A DNA stretch of 64,000 bases from Lachnospiraceae bacterium (GCA_017546025.1 JAFYYS010000022.1:62001-126000); one strand, 5' to 3'; shown: positions 36,740 to 46,306, counted from the stretch's first letter. Notes: generated from the letters alone by a model not told the origin. A program made the numbers and translations.

Positions 36740-38929
36740 ATGAAAAGAGTGAAGAAAACGATTGCGTCCGCGCTCTCTCTGGTACTGATCTTTTCTCTTC
36801 TCGGATGTGAGAAGAAGAAGGCTGCCGAGACGACCTCTACGCCGACGCCGACTACCGAAGCTCAGAATCCCGGTACCGTTACCGAGGATCCTCAACCCAC
36901 GAAACCCGTTATTTTGACGGATGACGATGCTATCTATGACGCAGCACTTGCTGAGTATGAAGAGTATCTCGAAAAGGCACACGGAGAAGTTAAGAATGTT
37001 TCTCTTCGTTATACGCTTGAAGCAATTGCCGAAGCTAAACTGATGGAGTCCGCAGTTTATATCCCGGGTTCCTCTGACGGCGGCACCTATGCCATCAGCC
37101 GTGTTGCTCCGTACACCGCAAGCCCTTGCCTCTGGGGTAACGATACCTACCGTTTCCACAACGTGGTTGTTGTTAAGGGTACGCCGATTAAGCCCGATGA
37201 CCGTGACGCCCTCAAGGCGAAATGGGTAGAACTCAAGGGTACCGGCACGTATGAAACTTATGTTAAGCAGTACCTTACCGAGAAGGGTTATTCCATTAAG
37301 GATACCTACACCATCGGTTACAGCAGCGACCCTGCAACATGGGATATCTTCGACACCTATCTTGCAGCTGATGCCCGTGCTATCATCAACACGTTTGATA
37401 ACCTGATTGAGTATGATGGCGAGAACGTTATGCAGCCGGCTATCGCTGAGAGCTGGACTGTAAGTGATGACGGTCTCACCTACACCTTCAAGATTCGTCA
37501 GGGTGTTAAGTGGGTAGATTCCCAGGGTCGTTATATTGCCGACGTTAAGGCTGAAGACTTCGTTACCGGTATGCAGCACTGTCTTGACTGCGAAGCAACC
37601 TCTTATCTGGTTGAGGGCGTAATCAAGGGCGCTTCCGAGTATCTCGAAGGTTCCATCGTAGACTTCGCTCAGGTAGGCGTTAAGGCAACGGATGACTACA
37701 CCCTTGTTTACACGCTTGAGCAGGCTACTCCTTATTTCATGACCATGATGGCTTACAACCCGTTTGCTCCTCTTAACAAGAACTACTTCATCTCCCAGGG
37801 CGGTGCGCTCGGAAGAGATGCTTGGGCAGAAGCTTACGATGCGGGTGTAAACTTCGGTATTGATAAGGACCATATCGCATATTGCGGTCCTTACCTTGTA
37901 ACCAACGCTACGGATGAAAGCAAGATTGTTTTCTCCGCTAACCCGACTTACTGGAACAAGGACAATATCAACATTAAGACCATTACCTGGCTGTATAACG
38001 ACGGTAAGGATACCACCAAGGGTTACAACGACATGAAAGCCGAAGTAATCGACGGTGCCGGTCTTAACACCGAGACCCTTGCTCTTGCAAAGGCTGACGG
38101 CTGGTTCGATCTGTATCATTTCACTTCCGGTACCGATGCAACCGCTTTCGGTTCCTTCCTGAACCTGTATCGTCAGGCATATGCACTGTTTAACGATGAG
38201 ACCGCTGCTGTTTCCGGTTTGACGGATGAGCAGAAGGATCTTGCTAACCTTTGCATGCAGAACGTACATTTCCGCAGAGCTTTCGCATTCGCTTATGACC
38301 GTATTGCTTACAATGCACAGGTTGTCGGCGAGGAAGTAGCTCCGCTGTCCGTAATCAACTCCTACACGCCCGGTAACTTCGTACAGTTGACTGAGGATGT
38401 TACGATTGACATCAACGGCAAGAGCACGACCTTCAAGGCCGGCACTTACTACGGTGCAATCATGCAGGCTCAGATCGATGCTGACGGCGTTCCGATCAAG
38501 GTTTGGGATCCGACCCTTGAGGCAGGCGCAGGCAGCAGCGCAGGTTACGACGGCTGGTACAATCCGGCTAACGCTGTTGCAGAGCTTAAGAAGGCTGCTG
38601 AGGAACTCGGCATCACGATCGATAAGGATCATCCGGTTCACATCGAGCTGTCTTATCCTTCTTCCAACAACACCTACGCTAACCGTGCAAACGCTCTGAA
38701 GAAGTCCGTTGAGGCTTCTACGGACGGTGCAATCATCGTTGACCTTCTTGACTGCGTAACGCTCAAGAACTGGTACTATGACGGATACTATACACAGAGC
38801 GGTTCTCAGTGTAACTACAACGTATACGACTGCTCCGGTTGGGGTCCTGACTACGGTGATCCTCAGACTTATCTGAACACCTTCCAGAGAGAAATCGGTG
38901 ACATGATTCACGTTCTCGGTATCTACTAA
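36740..38929 (+). CDS. oppA: Oligopeptide-binding lipoprotein, apparently circularly permuted
   Basis: A 729-residue extracellular lipoprotein (lipobox SLLGCE, Cys23, then a Thr/Pro spacer) of the SBP_bac_5 peptide-binding family. The core begins near residue 190 with YTIGYSSDPATWD, the usual start of the mature family. The protein stops soon after WGPDYGDPQTYLNTF (about 700-715), where normal members continue for about 100 more residues. That missing end, with the pattern RYTLEAIAEAKLMESAVYIP, SRVAPYTASP and YRFHNVVV, is instead at residues 66-160. The order of segments is therefore changed relative to the family. Codon use resembles ribosomal genes, so expression is probably very high. ATG 36740 has GGAG upstream. 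It delivers peptides to OppBCDF. Confidence 0.85.
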   Translation: MKRVKKTIASALSLVLIFSLLGCEKKKAAETTSTPTPTTEAQNPGTVTEDPQPTKPVILTDDDAIYDAALAEYEEYLEKAHGEVKNVSLRYTLEAIAEAKLMESAVYIPGSSDGGTYAISRVAPYTASPCLWGNDTYRFHNVVVVKGTPIKPDDRDALKAKWVELKGTGTYETYVKQYLTEKGYSIKDTYTIGYSSDPATWDIFDTYLAADARAIINTFDNLIEYDGENVMQPAIAESWTVSDDGLTYTFKIRQGVKWVDSQGRYIADVKAEDFVTGMQHCLDCEATSYLVEGVIKGASEYLEGSIVDFAQVGVKATDDYTLVYTLEQATPYFMTMMAYNPFAPLNKNYFISQGGALGRDAWAEAYDAGVNFGIDKDHIAYCGPYLVTNATDESKIVFSANPTYWNKDNINIKTITWLYNDGKDTTKGYNDMKAEVIDGAGLNTETLALAKADGWFDLYHFTSGTDATAFGSFLNLYRQAYALFNDETAAVSGLTDEQKDLANLCMQNVHFRRAFAFAYDRIAYNAQVVGEEVAPLSVINSYTPGNFVQLTEDVTIDINGKSTTFKAGTYYGAIMQAQIDADGVPIKVWDPTLEAGAGSSAGYDGWYNPANAVAELKKAAEELGITIDKDHPVHIELSYPSSNNTYANRANALKKSVEASTDGAIIVDLLDCVTLKNWYYDGYYTQSGSQCNYNVYDCSGWGPDYGDPQTYLNTFQREIGDMIHVLGIY

Positions 38930-38991
38930 ACCGATTCTCTGCAGTGGTTTAAGTGTCATCTGTTCATAACGGATGAAAAAACGATAATTCA

Positions 38992-39025
38992 GGGGGATGG
39001 GTGAAAACTCATCCCCCTTTTTTAT
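38992..39025 (+). terminator. Intrinsic terminator between oppA and oppB
   Basis: Stem GGGGGATG/CATCCCCC followed by seven T. It probably gives more oppA message than permease message. The 78 bases between it and oppB are AT-rich; TAAAAT near 39059 is a possible -10 box but has no good -35. Confidence 0.88.
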
Positions 39026-39103
39026 GATTTTTTACTATACAAAACCATTAAAAGAGTGTAAAATAGTACTGTTATAAATTTTGTTTTTCTACGGGATACG
39101 GAT

Positions 39104-40711
39104 ATGAAGAAATTTATTCTCAAAAGAATCATCGGCGGACTGCTTTCCATCATTGCGGTTGTTGCAATCGTAATGATTTTGATCTATTCGCTGATGGACC
39201 GTCAGTTGATCTTCCAGTCGGACTCCCTGTACATGAAGAAGCTCAGTAACGAGAAGACGCTCTACATGTATACGAAGTGGGAAGAGTACGGTTATGTGGA
39301 TCTGGTCAACTATTCGGATTACATGATGGCCCTTCTGCGTGATGGCACGATTACGGAGGAGGAGTTTAACTCGACCAACTACCCGAGAAACGGGAAAGTG
39401 ACGAGTGAGAAGACGAAGGAATTCGTACAGAAATTCAAGGATTATTACTCCGGCAAGGGCTACGTCATCATGGAGCTTGAGGCGGATATGATGTCGAGCG
39501 GCCGAAAGATTAAAACCGGCGGCGCGGCAAGACTGTTTGCCTACCGCGATATTCCCGTATATCAGCGGCTTTTAAAGTACTTCAAATCCATTTTCTTCTC
39601 CGACAACATTCACTATGTTCCCGAAGAGGATGACATCGGGGAGCGCAAGCTGACGTTCACCTGGAACGATCCGATTTATACCGTTTACAACGAGGACGGA
39701 ACGGTTGCTTCGAAGAAGTTTTCCCCGGCCATTCTCGGAAACGGCACAAAGCATAAATACCTGTTCTATTTTGATAAGCAGTTCCCGTATGTCCATCAGA
39801 ATTTCCTGACACTGAACCTCGGTAAATCCTATGCGGTTAACTCCGGCGTCGATGTGTGGGAGACCATGACGATGGCGCAGGGTACATTCTATATGCAGGA
39901 GCTGACGTATCCGTCCGGGCTTCGGGAAGAAACCGCGGATGATCTGCATACCGCCGTATACCAGAAGGGCTCTTTGGAGACGAACCTGGTTTACTCCGAA
40001 CGGTATACAGACGATTATACGAATACGCAGACTGCGAAGACCGGCCGCTCCAAGGTCGGCTACTCCTTCATCATCGGTATTCTTGCCACGCTGCTTGCTT
40101 ACTCACTCGGACTTCCGCTCGGAATCTGGATGGCACTTCGAAAGGGCAAGCTCGTCGACAAGCTCGGAACGGCATACAACATCTTCATTCTTGCGGTTCC
40201 GTCACTTGCATACATTTTCATGTTCAAGGCAATCGGTACAACGGTATTCAAGCTGCCGCGCGTATTCGATATGGACGTGAACAGCAAGCTGATGTACATT
40301 CTGCCGATTGTTTCCCTGGCCCTTCCTTCGGTGGCCGGCCTGATGAAATGGCTGCGCCGCTACATGGTTGACCAGATGAATTCCGATTACGTTAAGTTCG
40401 CCAGATCCGGCGGTCTGTCGGAGGGCGAAATCTTCCGGAAGCATATATTGAAAAATGCGATGATTCCGATCATTCACGGAATCCCCGGAAGCATACTCGG
40501 CGCCCTGGTCGGTGCCATCATCACGGAGCGTGTGTATTCCGTTCCCGGTGCCGGTAATCTTTTGACCAATGCAATCGGTGTATACGATAACGGTGTCATC
40601 GTCGGGTTGACGATGTTTTATGCAACCCTGAGCGTTGTCGGACTGCTTCTCGGAGATATTCTTATGGCAGTAGCCGATCCGCGAATCTCATTTGATACGA
40701 AAGAAAGGTGA
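39104..40711 (+). CDS. oppB: Oligopeptide ABC transporter permease OppB with enlarged outer loop
   Basis: A 535-residue permease; OppB is normally about 300-320. The first membrane helix is residues 8-28. The next, starting VGYSFIIGILATLLAY, is near residue 318, so about 290 residues lie between them on the outer side. The C-terminal part is ordinary, with five helices and the coupling loop YVKFARSGGLSEGEIFRKHILKN (given in parts: YVKFARSGGLSEGE, IFRKHILKN; about 430). ATG 39104 lacks a strong ribosome-binding site. The stop overlaps the oppC region. The enlarged loop may contact the altered OppA; that is inference. Confidence 0.88.
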   Translation: MKKFILKRIIGGLLSIIAVVAIVMILIYSLMDRQLIFQSDSLYMKKLSNEKTLYMYTKWEEYGYVDLVNYSDYMMALLRDGTITEEEFNSTNYPRNGKVTSEKTKEFVQKFKDYYSGKGYVIMELEADMMSSGRKIKTGGAARLFAYRDIPVYQRLLKYFKSIFFSDNIHYVPEEDDIGERKLTFTWNDPIYTVYNEDGTVASKKFSPAILGNGTKHKYLFYFDKQFPYVHQNFLTLNLGKSYAVNSGVDVWETMTMAQGTFYMQELTYPSGLREETADDLHTAVYQKGSLETNLVYSERYTDDYTNTQTAKTGRSKVGYSFIIGILATLLAYSLGLPLGIWMALRKGKLVDKLGTAYNIFILAVPSLAYIFMFKAIGTTVFKLPRVFDMDVNSKLMYILPIVSLALPSVAGLMKWLRRYMVDQMNSDYVKFARSGGLSEGEIFRKHILKNAMIPIIHGIPGSILGALVGAIITERVYSVPGAGNLLTNAIGVYDNGVIVGLTMFYATLSVVGLLLGDILMAVADPRISFDTKER

Positions 40712-40716
40712 TCCCC

Positions 40717-41700
40717 GTGAAAGACGAATTAATGGATTTAAGCGATCTCGGGATGTCGGAAGAGGAGCTGTTCTCCCCTGTGTCCCACGATCAGTTCGAT
40801 TCCGAGAAGATCACCGCACCGCGGTATTCCTATTGGAAATCGGTATTCCGTGTATTTTTCCGTAACAAACTGAATATTTTTGCACTTGCCCTTTTGGCGA
40901 TTGTCATTGCATTTGCCTACATCTATCCGCAGGTAACGCATTATGACCCGATGGCCAACATCATGGATGCTTCCGCGAAGCATCTGTCTCCGAAGCAGGC
41001 CATCGATAAGTTCGGTCTCAGCACGCATACCATTCTCGGTACCGGTGCTGCGGGGCAGTCCACCTTTGATGCCGTCTGGTACGGCTCTCAGATTTCGCTT
41101 TCCCTGGCATTTATCTGTGCAGCCATCAATATGACAATCGGTATCCTTCTCGGTGCCGTATGGGGCTTCTCGAAGAAGGTAGATATGTTTATGACGATGG
41201 TATATCAGATCATCGCCAACGTTCCCGGCATCCTCGTGATGGCGGTTATGGTCATGCTGTTTACGGCAGGCTTCTGGACCATGGTATTTGCCATGACGGT
41301 AACCGGCTGGCTCGGTCTTGCCTATTTCATCCGTACGCAGGTGCTGATCATTCGTGACCGCGAATACAATGTTGCTTCGCGGTGTCTCGGCACGCCTATT
41401 TTGCGGCTTACCGTAAAGAACATTCTGCCGTTCATGACGTCGGTTATCATGCTTCTTCTGGCAGAAGAGGTTCCGAGTTACATTTCTTACGAAGTATTCC
41501 TTTCTTACATCGGTTTCAGCATGGGTACGAAGACGATTTCCCTCGGCCGTCTGATTGAAATGACGCAGAGCTCCATGCTTGTTCCCGGTTGGAAGCTTGA
41601 GTTCTGGAGCCCGGTTATTCTGGCCTCCATCATTACACTTGTGCTTTATCTCGTCGGACAGAACCTCGGTGATGCTTCCGACCCGAGAACGCACTTATAG
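40717..41700 (+). CDS. oppC: Oligopeptide ABC transporter permease OppC
   Basis: A 327-residue permease with six likely membrane helices, the first near residues 50-68 (IFALALLAIVIAFAYIYP), and the coupling segment SRCLGTPILRLTVKNILPF (about 226-244). FGLSTHTILGTGAAGQSTFDAVWYG, which I give only as LGTGAAGQSTFDAVWYG, is the typical outer segment of OppC/DppC. The start is taken as GTG 40717, with AAAGG about 9 bases upstream; GTG 40708 overlaps the oppB stop and ATG 40732 is a further option. Together with OppB it forms the channel. Normal size, unlike the other subunits. Confidence 0.9.
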   Translation: MKDELMDLSDLGMSEEELFSPVSHDQFDSEKITAPRYSYWKSVFRVFFRNKLNIFALALLAIVIAFAYIYPQVTHYDPMANIMDASAKHLSPKQAIDKFGLSTHTILGTGAAGQSTFDAVWYGSQISLSLAFICAAINMTIGILLGAVWGFSKKVDMFMTMVYQIIANVPGILVMAVMVMLFTAGFWTMVFAMTVTGWLGLAYFIRTQVLIIRDREYNVASRCLGTPILRLTVKNILPFMTSVIMLLLAEEVPSYISYEVFLSYIGFSMGTKTISLGRLIEMTQSSMLVPGWKLEFWSPVILASIITLVLYLVGQNLGDASDPRTHL

Positions 41701-41710
41701 GAGGCACGGC

Positions 41711-43717
41711 ATGGAAGAGAAGAAAAAACTGTTGTCCATCCGCGACCTCGTCGTGAAGTTCCATGTCCGCGGACGTGTATTGACCGCCATCCGCGGTATC
41801 TCGCTTGACATTTACGAGAACGAGTCCATCGCCATCGTGGGTGAGTCCGGCTCCGGAAAGTCCGTATTCACGAAGACCTTTGCCGGCATGCTTGACGGAA
41901 ACGGCTTCATCGACCAGGGAACCATTAAGTTTTATGACGACTCCCTTTCGAGAACCGTTGTGAGAGTCGGCACGCAGGAGATGGAGGATGTCAACCGTTA
42001 CGCCGAGAAGTTAAATGAGGCATCGGTTTACGAAGCAGGTGCGGAGATCTACCGTTCGATGAAGGACCTTGAGCTTGAAAAGAAGAACAAGGGCCGTCTG
42101 AGTGAAGAAGAGTACCAGAAATTCACCGACCGGATCGAAGACCTGAAATATCAGAGAACTGAAAAATACAACTACCGTTTGACCCTTGACTCAAAGAAGC
42201 AGAAGGATGAAATCCGCAAGATCGATGCGGAAATCAAGAAGCTGGACGAGGAGTGCAAGGAAGCGGAGAGCGCTTATCAGAAGACGGTCAAGGAGCGGCT
42301 CAGTGCACTGAAAGCGGATACCCGTTATCTGCAGGATTATGATTCGATGATGTCCGCCCTTAAGTCCAAGTATGACGTTGCCGTTAAGAATGCCAACGTT
42401 ACCCCGGAGACGAAGCAGAGAAACGTCCTTCTTGCAAAGGAGCTTGTTCTTTCGGTTGACCGTTTCCCTGCGCTGACCAGATTCAAGCGTGCGAATGCCA
42501 TTCTGAAGGGTTTGAAAAATGCCATGAAGGAAGGCGTTGATCTTACCGACGAACTTGAGCGCGATAAAATCTACCGCGATATCACATTCCGCGTGGCTTA
42601 CCGCGATCAGGTCGTAAACCAGCTGGATAAAGACACGATTTCGGTCGGCGAGATGGAACGCCGCGTCGAGTATTGTAAGAAGAAACTTGTTGTCTGGTTC
42701 GAGAAAGAAAACATTTCGGACGAGAAGATTACGGAACTGGCCAAGGAGATAGCGCAGATTGACGCCCGCCCGGATTACGTGCTGGAGAAGCTTGCCGGCG
42801 CTAAGGATTCCGGTATTGATATTCTGAATCCGTCGCTTCGGAAGCATGTATATCAGAGCGCAGCAAATCTGACGAGCTACGTCGGATTTGCCGAAACCGA
42901 TCTGGCCAAGATGAATTATGCAGGTGACTGGATGCTTGTCCGCGGCGAACGGATTGCGACGGTATTCCAGGACCCGATGACATCCCTGAACCCGATTATC
43001 ACAATCGGAAAGCAGATTACATCCGTCATCATCAAGCATCAGCACTGCTCCGAGGCGGAAGCCAGAAAGCGTGCGCTGATTCTGATGAAGAAGGTAGGAA
43101 TCCCGAATGCGGAGAAGCGTTTCGACGATTATCCGTTCCAGTATTCCGGCGGTATGCGGCAGCGTATCGTTATCGCAATCGCCCTTTCCTGCCAGCCGAA
43201 GATTCTGATCTGCGACGAGCCCACAACGGCTCTTGACGTTACGATTCAGGCGCAGATTCTGAAGCTGATCAAAGACCTTCAGAAGGAATTCGGATATACG
43301 ATCGTATTTATCACACATGACCTCGGTGTTGTTGCCAATGTGGCAGACCGTGTAGCGGTTTTGTATGCCGGCCAGATTGTCGAGCTCGGCAAGGTCGAAG
43401 AGGTCTTCTACGACCCGCGTCATCCGTATACTTGGGCACTCCTTTCGAGCCTGCCCCAGCTTGCACAGCGCAATACGAAGCTGTTCTCGATTCAGGGAAC
43501 GCCGCCGTCGCTTTATAACAAGATCATCGGCGATCCGTTTGCACCGAGAAACCAGTATTGCATGAAGATTGATACCTTAAAGGAACCGCCGTATTTCGCG
43601 GTAAGCGATACCCATATCGCGAAGACGTGGCTCCTTGATCCCAGATCGCCGAAGGTGGATAAGCCCGAAGCCATCTGTGACATTCATGAGAAACTTAAGA
43701 ACGCATTTAACATTTAA
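41711..43717 (+). CDS. oppD: Oligopeptide transporter ATPase OppD with a long insertion in the nucleotide-binding domain
   Basis: A 668-residue ATPase; OppD is usually about 330. Walker [11 protein letters not shown] is near residue 43 and the Q-loop motif [11 protein letters not shown] near 417, where normal members have about 60 residues between them. The extra 310 residues or so (about 90-405) are Lys/Glu-rich and helical by eye, with long coiled-coil-like stretches such as [20 protein letters not shown]. The rest is intact: signature [14 protein letters not shown] (about 475), Walker [13 protein letters not shown] (about 498), FITHDLG (about 535), and a C-terminal oligopeptide domain. AGGAGG precedes ATG 41711. 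No stop or frameshift breaks the insertion. Confidence 0.9.
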   Translation: MEEKKKLLSIRDLVVKFHVRGRVLTAIRGISLDIYENESIAIVGESGSGKSVFTKTFAGMLDGNGFIDQGTIKFYDDSLSRTVVRVGTQEMEDVNRYAEKLNEASVYEAGAEIYRSMKDLELEKKNKGRLSEEEYQKFTDRIEDLKYQRTEKYNYRLTLDSKKQKDEIRKIDAEIKKLDEECKEAESAYQKTVKERLSALKADTRYLQDYDSMMSALKSKYDVAVKNANVTPETKQRNVLLAKELVLSVDRFPALTRFKRANAILKGLKNAMKEGVDLTDELERDKIYRDITFRVAYRDQVVNQLDKDTISVGEMERRVEYCKKKLVVWFEKENISDEKITELAKEIAQIDARPDYVLEKLAGAKDSGIDILNPSLRKHVYQSAANLTSYVGFAETDLAKMNYAGDWMLVRGERIATVFQDPMTSLNPIITIGKQITSVIIKHQHCSEAEARKRALILMKKVGIPNAEKRFDDYPFQYSGGMRQRIVIAIALSCQPKILICDEPTTALDVTIQAQILKLIKDLQKEFGYTIVFITHDLGVVANVADRVAVLYAGQIVELGKVEEVFYDPRHPYTWALLSSLPQLAQRNTKLFSIQGTPPSLYNKIIGDPFAPRNQYCMKIDTLKEPPYFAVSDTHIAKTWLLDPRSPKVDKPEAICDIHEKLKNAFNI

Positions 43718-43732
43718 AAGGAGAGCAGTATC

Positions 43733-45031
43733 GTGGCTGAAGAAGGAAACAACAAGCGCGCTAAGCATTTGCCCGAGCACGGTCCGATGAGTGAAGACGG
43801 TCGGGAAATCCTGCTTTCCGTGAAAAATGTGGACATTACGTTCGGCAAAGGCGATTCCGCGGTTCGTGCCGTCAAGAATGCCTCATTTGACATCTATAAG
43901 GGCGAGACGTTCTCTCTTGTAGGTGAGTCGGGAAGCGGTAAGACGACCATCGGCCGTGCCGTCATCCGTATCAACGAATGTGCTGCCGGTGAGATTGATT
44001 ATAAGGGCGTTAAGATTTCGGGAAAGATTCCGCGTTCTTTGGACCGCGAAGTCATCCGTAACATCCAGATGGTATTCCAGGATCCTGCGGCATCGCTTAA
44101 CGAACGCGCAACCGTTGATTACATCATATCCGAAGGTCTTTACAACTTCCATCTGTACGAAAACGAGGCGGACCGTGTTAAAAAGGTCGAGAACATCATC
44201 AACGAGGTCGGACTTCTTCCGGAGCATCTGACCCGTTATCCGCATGAGTTTTCAGGCGGTCAGAGACAGCGTATCGGTCTTGCGAGAGCCATGGTCATGG
44301 AGCCTGAGCTTGTTATCGCGGATGAGCCGATTTCGGCACTTGACGTGTCGATTCGTGCGCAGGTTCTGAATCTGATGAAGCAGTTCCAGAAGGAGATGGG
44401 TGTTACCTATCTGTTCATTGCGCACGACCTTTCGATTGTACGGTTCATTTCCGACCGTATTGCCGTCATTTACAAGGGCGACATCGTGGAAATTGCGGAA
44501 GCAGAGGAACTTTTCGATTTCCCGTTGCATCCGTATACCCGTTCCTTGATTTCCGCGATTCCGATTCCGGATCCGCAGCTTGAGAAGAACAAGGTGCTGT
44601 TCCGTTACGACCCGTCCGTGCATGATTACAGCGAAGATAAGCCCGAGATGGTTTATATCGGACACGGCCATTACGTATTCGGAAACAAGAAGGAAATCGA
44701 AGAATATAAAGAGATTCGTGAAGCAGGCGTTCCGCTTAAGTCTGTTACGATTGCGGAGGACCAGGCTGAAATCATGCGTCTGTCCGATGAGGATCTGCTC
44801 GCCGGCGACGATGAATTTCTGAGCGCACCCGTGCACGATACCGGAAGCTTCTGGTACGGATTTTTCTCGTTCCTGCTTCCGATTATCGGCCTGATTGCCG
44901 GGGGCATATTCCGTAAGCACAATTATATCCGGAATTACAAGTCCTGTAAGAAGGGAGCTATCGCCGGCCTGATATTCCGTGCCGTTGTGATTCTGCTCTT
45001 CGTCATATTAATCCTGTTGGCTTATCGATAA
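43733..45031 (+). CDS. oppF: Oligopeptide transporter ATPase OppF with two C-terminal membrane helices
   Basis: A 432-residue ATPase; OppF is normally about 320. Walker [13 protein letters not shown] is near residue 63, signature [15 protein letters not shown] near 172, and Walker [14 protein letters not shown] follows. After the usual C-terminal domain it continues with two hydrophobic helices, about 373-392 ([20 protein letters not shown]) and 408-430, joined by a basic stretch [15 protein letters not shown]. Membrane helices in a cytosolic ATPase are unusual. The start is GTG 43733 after AAAGGAGAG. The next gene begins 3 bases after the stop. Confidence 0.9.
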   Translation: MAEEGNNKRAKHLPEHGPMSEDGREILLSVKNVDITFGKGDSAVRAVKNASFDIYKGETFSLVGESGSGKTTIGRAVIRINECAAGEIDYKGVKISGKIPRSLDREVIRNIQMVFQDPAASLNERATVDYIISEGLYNFHLYENEADRVKKVENIINEVGLLPEHLTRYPHEFSGGQRQRIGLARAMVMEPELVIADEPISALDVSIRAQVLNLMKQFQKEMGVTYLFIAHDLSIVRFISDRIAVIYKGDIVEIAEAEELFDFPLHPYTRSLISAIPIPDPQLEKNKVLFRYDPSVHDYSEDKPEMVYIGHGHYVFGNKKEIEEYKEIREAGVPLKSVTIAEDQAEIMRLSDEDLLAGDDEFLSAPVHDTGSFWYGFFSFLLPIIGLIAGGIFRKHNYIRNYKSCKKGAIAGLIFRAVVILLFVILILLAYR

Positions 45032-45034
45032 CTT

Positions 45035-46306
45035 ATGAAACGTTACTACGGATCACAACAGAATGTGACAAAGCCGGTGGAGAAGATTACTCTTGATGAC
45101 CGTTCGGTCAGCAAAAAGCGAATCTTCTTCATCGCTTTGTTTTTATGCATCGGTATCGGCGCTTTCGTCTATGCTTTCACGCACCTCGGAGGCGAAGAGA
45201 AGGGCTGGCAGAAAGTCACCATTGATAAGGTTGTTGACGAGAGCAGCTACTTCGATTTCACGCTTTCCTATGAGTTCGGAAAAACGAAAAAGAGTGTGAA
45301 GCGTGAGAAGAATGCTCTCAGCGAAGCATACAAGTCGCTGTGCAGGGAAGCCTATATTCTGTTTGACCGCACAAAGGAATATGACGGTAAGGGCAACCTC
45401 TGTACCGTCAACCGCCATCCGAACGAGACGGTTACCGTCGAACCCGCTTTGTATAAGGCATTCGAGACGCATGCCTTTTATTCAACCAACCGGCTTTTGT
45501 ACCTTAACGCGCTTACCGAGCATGTTGAGGCGCTTGTTTCGAGTGACAGCGATGAGGCTCTTTCGGAATACGATCCCTATACCACGGATTCGGTTCGCGA
45601 ATTCTTCAATAAGACTGCTGTATTTGCAATGAATCCGGAATCCGTGCAGCTTGAGCTGTGCGGCGACAACCGCGTCATTCTGCATGTTTCCGACGAATAC
45701 ATCACATTTGCCAAGGAAAATGACATAGCCAACTTTATCGATTTCGGCTGGATGAAGAACGCGTTCATCTGTGATTTTCTGGCGGACAGCCTGATTGAAA
45801 AAGGCTTCCGTAACGGCATTCTGACGAGTTCCGACGGTTTTACGAGAAACTTCTGCGAGAGCACGGAGGGTTTTTCCTATACGCTTGTCTTTTACGAGGA
45901 CGGCGCAGCCAGGAATGCCGGAACCATGAATTATCAGGGGAAGATGAACTTTGTCTGGCTGCATGATTATCCCGTGAATACGTTTGACCGTATGAGCCGA
46001 GTTCTGATGCTTCCGGACGGAAACAGGCGGCATACGTATATCGGCAGGGACGGAATGCCGAAATCGGCAAGACACGATCTGCTTGTCTGGTCGCCCGGCT
46101 GGCCCTGCGCGAATCTTGCAATCAGCGCGGCCAACAGTTATATTTCCGATGAAACCGATCTTTCCTACTTTCTGAAGGATTGCGGGTATTGGGATATGAA
46201 CGCGTTGTTCTTTGAAGATGGGATGATTCATACGAGCGACTGGTCCGTGACATTCATCAATACTTCTATGACGGTCGTTAAGCATCCGGTTGCCGGCGCG
46301 GAGTAA
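45035..46306 (+). CDS. Membrane-anchored ApbE-like protein, probably catalytically altered
   Basis: A 423-residue protein with a short cytoplasmic N-terminus, one membrane helix (about 28-48) and a large outer domain. I recognise a weak ApbE (FAD:protein FMN transferase) pattern: FDFTLSYEF near the start of the domain, the segment with LCTVNRHPNETVTVEPALYKAFE, here given as TVNRHPNETVTVEPALYKAF, and FIDFGWMKNAFICDFLADSL (about 233-252). In active ApbE the last one reads like IDLGGIAKGYAVDRL; here the Gly-rich and Lys positions are replaced. It lies 3 bases after oppF and so in the opp operon. An FMN-binding or partner role is possible but unproven. Confidence 0.55.
   Translation: MKRYYGSQQNVTKPVEKITLDDRSVSKKRIFFIALFLCIGIGAFVYAFTHLGGEEKGWQKVTIDKVVDESSYFDFTLSYEFGKTKKSVKREKNALSEAYKSLCREAYILFDRTKEYDGKGNLCTVNRHPNETVTVEPALYKAFETHAFYSTNRLLYLNALTEHVEALVSSDSDEALSEYDPYTTDSVREFFNKTAVFAMNPESVQLELCGDNRVILHVSDEYITFAKENDIANFIDFGWMKNAFICDFLADSLIEKGFRNGILTSSDGFTRNFCESTEGFSYTLVFYEDGAARNAGTMNYQGKMNFVWLHDYPVNTFDRMSRVLMLPDGNRRHTYIGRDGMPKSARHDLLVWSPGWPCANLAISAANSYISDETDLSYFLKDCGYWDMNALFFEDGMIHTSDWSVTFINTSMTVVKHPVAGAE

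Noticed and set aside
36725..38959. A 744-codon open frame on the minus strand opposite oppA.
   Set aside because: It is an exact antisense shadow produced by the strong codon bias of oppA. It has no ribosome-binding site, no recognisable domain, and the plus strand clearly encodes the binding protein.
42191..43423. A 410-codon minus-strand frame opposite oppD.
   Set aside because: Antisense shadow of the oppD coding region, with no start signal and no domain.
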